Assembly (NCBI RefSeq): GCF_013391475.1
Contig: NZ_JACBAZ010000004.1
Location: forward strand, 496,001-560,000
Source of the DNA: Oceaniferula marina
Lineage (GTDB): Bacteria > Verrucomicrobiota > Verrucomicrobiia > Verrucomicrobiales > Akkermansiaceae
Direction of reading: 5' to 3'
Length of the DNA stretch: 64,000 nt
This document shows, one piece after another, positions 61,379-64,000 of the stretch. The notes beneath the pieces are model-generated. The model did not search any database. It saw only the letters and a list, made by a program, of their open reading frames with translations, and was not told the origin of the DNA. A program made the position numbers and the translations under genes. The stretch's first letter is position 1, and every line of letters begins with the position of its first letter.

Positions 61379-63100
61379 ATGAAGACCGTTTTACGTATCT
61401 TTTCCTATCTTGGAAAATACCCCAAATTAGCCACAGCCCAGTTATTCTGTGCTGTGATCATGACTTTGATGCTACTCGCATTTCCGATTATGACCGGTGT
61501 GGTTTCCAACGAAGTCATCGACCGTGGCAATATCGAAAAGCTACCGCAATACATCCTGATCGTCATCGCCGCCTTTTTCACCCGCGATTTTTTCAATTTT
61601 CTCCGCATCCTCATCAATAACACCTTCGAACAAAAAGCGGTTTTCGACCTCCGCTCCGAGCTTTACGATAAATTACAGCGCCTACGGCTTAAATGGTTCG
61701 ATGAGCGGCGCACTGGTGACGTCATGACCCGGGTCGCTGAAGATGTCCCGCAGATGGAACGCATCCTCATCGACGGCATTGAACAGGGGCTCGTCGCCTT
61801 CCTCCAGATCCTGATTGTCAGTGCGTTTCTCTTCACCTGCTCCCCCCTATTGGCCCTCGCCGCCCTTTCCCCACTTCCCTTACTAATGTTAGGGGCCTGG
61901 CTCTACACCCGCCATGCCGCTAATCGCTACCGTATGGCCCGCAAGGCAACGGGCGCCATGAACGCCATGCTCCACGATAACATCGCCGGCATCCGCCAAA
62001 TCAAATCCTACGCAGCGGAAGACGAAGAACACACCAGTTTCAACCAGGCGTCAGCCAAGGTCAGTGATGCGAACATGCAGGTAATGAAAGCCTGGGCGGT
62101 TTATTCACCGAGTATGAGTTTTTTCAACTCCATTGGCTACGCCTTGGTTCTCGGTGTCGGAGCCTGGCAAATCCACAACGGCCATCTTGACCGCGCCGTT
62201 CTACTCCAGTTCTTCACCATTATCTGGGCACTCTATGAACCACTCGGCCGCCTTCACCAACTCAACCAGATGAGCCAGTCGTCCAAAGCGGCTGCTGAGC
62301 GCGTCTTCACGATCCTCGATGAGGAAAATGAGATCCATGCCACCGAAGGAGCCGAACTGCCGACACCGGTCCGCGGCCACGTCCAGCTCAAGCAACTCGA
62401 TTTTTCCTACAGTGAACAACCGACACTGCACCAGATTTCCCTGGAGGCCCAACCTGGGCAAACCATCGCGCTGGTAGGGTCCACCGGTGCGGGAAAATCC
62501 ACCATCGTCAATCTGCTTTGCCGCTTTTACGAATATGACCAAGGGTCGATCACCATTGATGGCACCGAACTCAACACCATCGCCAAACCCTCCTTGCGAT
62601 CGGCGATCGGCTACGTCACCCAGGAGGCCTTTTTGTTCAATGGCCCCGTCCGGGAAAACCTCCAGCTCGCCAAACGTGATGCCACGGATGAAGAAATGTG
62701 GATCGCTCTCCAGGCCGCCAACGCCAATGGGTTTGTTGAAGCCCTGCCCGAAGGACTCGACAGCGTTGTCGGAGAACGAGGCATCAAACTATCCGGTGGA
62801 GAAAAACAACGCCTGTCCATCGCCAGAGCCCTACTCAAGAACCCACCCATTCTTTTACTCGACGAAGCAACAGCATCCGTCGATAGCGAAACCGAACTTT
62901 TAATCCAACAGGCTCTGGATCGACTGATGGAAAACCGCACGGCTTTTGTGATCGCCCACCGTTTATCGACCATCCGGAATGCTGACCGCATCTACGTGCT
63001 GGATCATGGTCGGGTGATTGAAAGCGGCACCCACGAGGCTCTCCTCGCCAGCAACGGCAAGTATGCGAGCCTCTCAAAGCAAGCATTCCTGGAAGAATAG
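61379..63100 (+). CDS. ABC transporter, fused permease and ATPase (MsbA-like exporter)
   Basis: The 573-residue half-transporter has six transmembrane helices (about residues 18-300) and a nucleotide-binding domain (about 335-573). Walker A is GSTGAGKST, the Q-loop is in YVTQEAFLFNGPVREN, the signature is LSGGEKQRLSIARALL, Walker B is ILLLDEATASVD and the H-loop is VIAHRLSTI. This is the type IV exporter architecture that exports lipids, peptides or drugs as a dimer. Start at ATG 61379, with GGGAG 8 bases upstream, one of the few good Shine-Dalgarno sequences here. MsbA-like lipid A export is possible but not shown. Confidence 0.93.
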   Translation: MKTVLRIFSYLGKYPKLATAQLFCAVIMTLMLLAFPIMTGVVSNEVIDRGNIEKLPQYILIVIAAFFTRDFFNFLRILINNTFEQKAVFDLRSELYDKLQRLRLKWFDERRTGDVMTRVAEDVPQMERILIDGIEQGLVAFLQILIVSAFLFTCSPLLALAALSPLPLLMLGAWLYTRHAANRYRMARKATGAMNAMLHDNIAGIRQIKSYAAEDEEHTSFNQASAKVSDANMQVMKAWAVYSPSMSFFNSIGYALVLGVGAWQIHNGHLDRAVLLQFFTIIWALYEPLGRLHQLNQMSQSSKAAAERVFTILDEENEIHATEGAELPTPVRGHVQLKQLDFSYSEQPTLHQISLEAQPGQTIALVGSTGAGKSTIVNLLCRFYEYDQGSITIDGTELNTIAKPSLRSAIGYVTQEAFLFNGPVRENLQLAKRDATDEEMWIALQAANANGFVEALPEGLDSVVGERGIKLSGGEKQRLSIARALLKNPPILLLDEATASVDSETELLIQQALDRLMENRTAFVIAHRLSTIRNADRIYVLDHGRVIESGTHEALLASNGKYASLSKQAFLEE

Positions 63101-63162
63101 CCCGCGTTCAAGAAGCACACGGAAAACCTCTGAAACACACGTGTCCCGGCGCAAAAGCCAGG

Positions 63163-64000
63163 CTACGCGAACTGCTGTAAGAAGCGAACGTCGTTTTCAA
63201 TCAACAAGCGGATGTCCTTGATCCCCCACTTGATCATTGCCAGTCGGTCAATCCCCATGCCAAAGGCAAAACCTGTCACCTTGTCGGGATCAAACACATC
63301 ATCGCCCCGCGTTTCACAAAGAGAGGCAAAGACCGCAGGATCAACCATGCCGCAACCGGCAATCTCAATCCATTTCGGTTCCTGCCCTTTTGCATGCAGC
63401 TTGATATCAATCTCAAAACTGGGCTCGGTGAAGGGGAAGAAGTGAGGGCGGAAGCGCACCTCGGTATCATCACCAAACATGGAACGCAGGAAAAACTCCA
63501 AGGTTCCCTTGAGGTCGCTCAATTTTACATCCGTATCAACATACAAACCCTCTAACTGGTTGAACACAGAGAGGTGGGTTGCATCGATCTCGTCGCGCCG
63601 GTAAGCCGAGCCCGGAGCAATGATACGCACCGGAGGAGCCGCCTTTTCCATCGTCCGGATCTGCACACTTGAAGTGTGGGTGCGCAATAACTTGCCACTA
63701 TCAAAGTAAAAGGTGTCTTTTTCATTCCGGGCCGGGTGATCTGCCGGCGTGTTCAAGGCATCAAAACAATGAAACTCAGTCTCAATTTCCGGGCCATCAG
63801 CCAAAGCAAACCCCATACGTCGCAAGGTCTGGATCGCGTCGTCCTTAACCTGGGTCAGCGGATGCAGCCCGCCACCGGAAAGTGCGCGACCGGGAAGAGT
63901 CAAATCAATGCCTTCAACCGATTTTTGATCCGCCAACTCGCTGAGTGCGGTTTGTTTTTCTTCGATAGCGGAAGTAATCGCCTGCCGCGCGACATTCAAC
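63163..64000 (-). CDS. pheS: Phenylalanine--tRNA ligase alpha subunit, N-terminus outside window
   Basis: The C-terminal 278 or so residues of the alpha subunit are visible; the frame is open to the window edge and the usual length is about 340 residues, so about 60 N-terminal residues are missing. Class II motifs are intact: LHPLTQVKDDAIQTLRRMGF, FDALNTPADHPARNEKDTFY, LLRTHTSSVQIRTM, YRRDEIDATHLSVFNQLEGL, FRPHFFPFTEPSFEIDI and the C-terminal GFAFGMGIDRLAMIKWGIKD. The upstream pheS start and any promoter lie beyond the window. The ABC exporter is convergent, 62 bases away. Confidence 0.95.
   Translation of the reverse strand, partial: LNVARQAITSAIEEKQTALSELADQKSVEGIDLTLPGRALSGGGLHPLTQVKDDAIQTLRRMGFALADGPEIETEFHCFDALNTPADHPARNEKDTFYFDSGKLLRTHTSSVQIRTMEKAAPPVRIIAPGSAYRRDEIDATHLSVFNQLEGLYVDTDVKLSDLKGTLEFFLRSMFGDDTEVRFRPHFFPFTEPSFEIDIKLHAKGQEPKWIEIAGCGMVDPAVFASLCETRGDDVFDPDKVTGFAFGMGIDRLAMIKWGIKDIRLLIENDVRFLQQFA

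Overview
The window looks like a chromosomal segment from a Gram-negative, marine-type member of the Verrucomicrobia (Verrucomicrobiales), inferred from gene content rather than from any search. Outer-membrane signs are LpxB, a TamA/TamB-like pair, four OprP/OprO-type porins and ExbB/ExbD. PVC-superphylum signs are a dehydrogenase fused to HEAT-like repeats and a CxxCH haem domain, Ser/Thr kinase-like receptors, a von Willebrand factor A protein with a glutamine-amidotransferase-like segment, GYF_2 (DUF4339) membrane proteins, and a PduT/PduS-like bacterial microcompartment pair. Several starts have no clear Shine-Dalgarno sequence.

Layout. 1-2106 (minus): an ExbB-ExbD-ExbD energiser operon ending in a coiled-coil membrane protein cut by the window edge. 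2318-13186 (plus): SppA peptidase, a small membrane protein, dihydrolipoyl dehydrogenase, three GYF_2 membrane proteins, leuS preceded by a simple tandem repeat, and a PpiC-type foldase. 13143-16689 (minus): transglutaminase and DUF58 proteins plus a secreted thioredoxin. 16768-18754 (plus): RdgB and a Cys-rich permease. 18759-26249 (minus): a TPR/STN protein, the haem dehydrogenase and two tandem receptor pseudokinases. 26540-36105 (plus): vWA protein, ThiD, a lipoprotein and four tandem porins. 36195-43028 (minus): PduS-like and BMC-T shell genes, then hrpA and queG. 43175-45620 (plus): a secreted metallopeptidase, a hexose-6-phosphate mutarotase and a HAD phosphatase. 45801-49906 (minus): M24 peptidase, RsfS, tRNA-Ala, a degenerate M28-like protein and LpxB. 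50003-59023 (plus): TrmD, TamB, TamA/BamA and an EF-G, with a minus-strand tRNA-CAU between the last two. The end holds two paralogous coiled-coil proteins, an ABC exporter and the 3' part of pheS.

Genes that plausibly work together: ExbB/D with the cut coiled-coil protein (proton-motive-force energiser); TamB/TamA and LpxB (outer-membrane assembly); PduS/BMC-T (electron supply to a microcompartment, with no enzymes here, so a satellite locus); DUF58 and transglutaminase; the two pseudokinases, which share an upstream motif.

The most unusual content is (i) the pseudokinase pair, (ii) the microcompartment redox satellite, (iii) a 126-bp collinear dispersed intergenic repeat found at 19.4 kb and, inverted, at 59.2 kb, (iv) several palindromic or tandem repeats, one of which supplies the queG stop codon, and (v) an in-frame repeat-derived insertion in LeuRS. 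No CRISPR array, insertion-sequence transposase, prophage or rRNA gene was seen.
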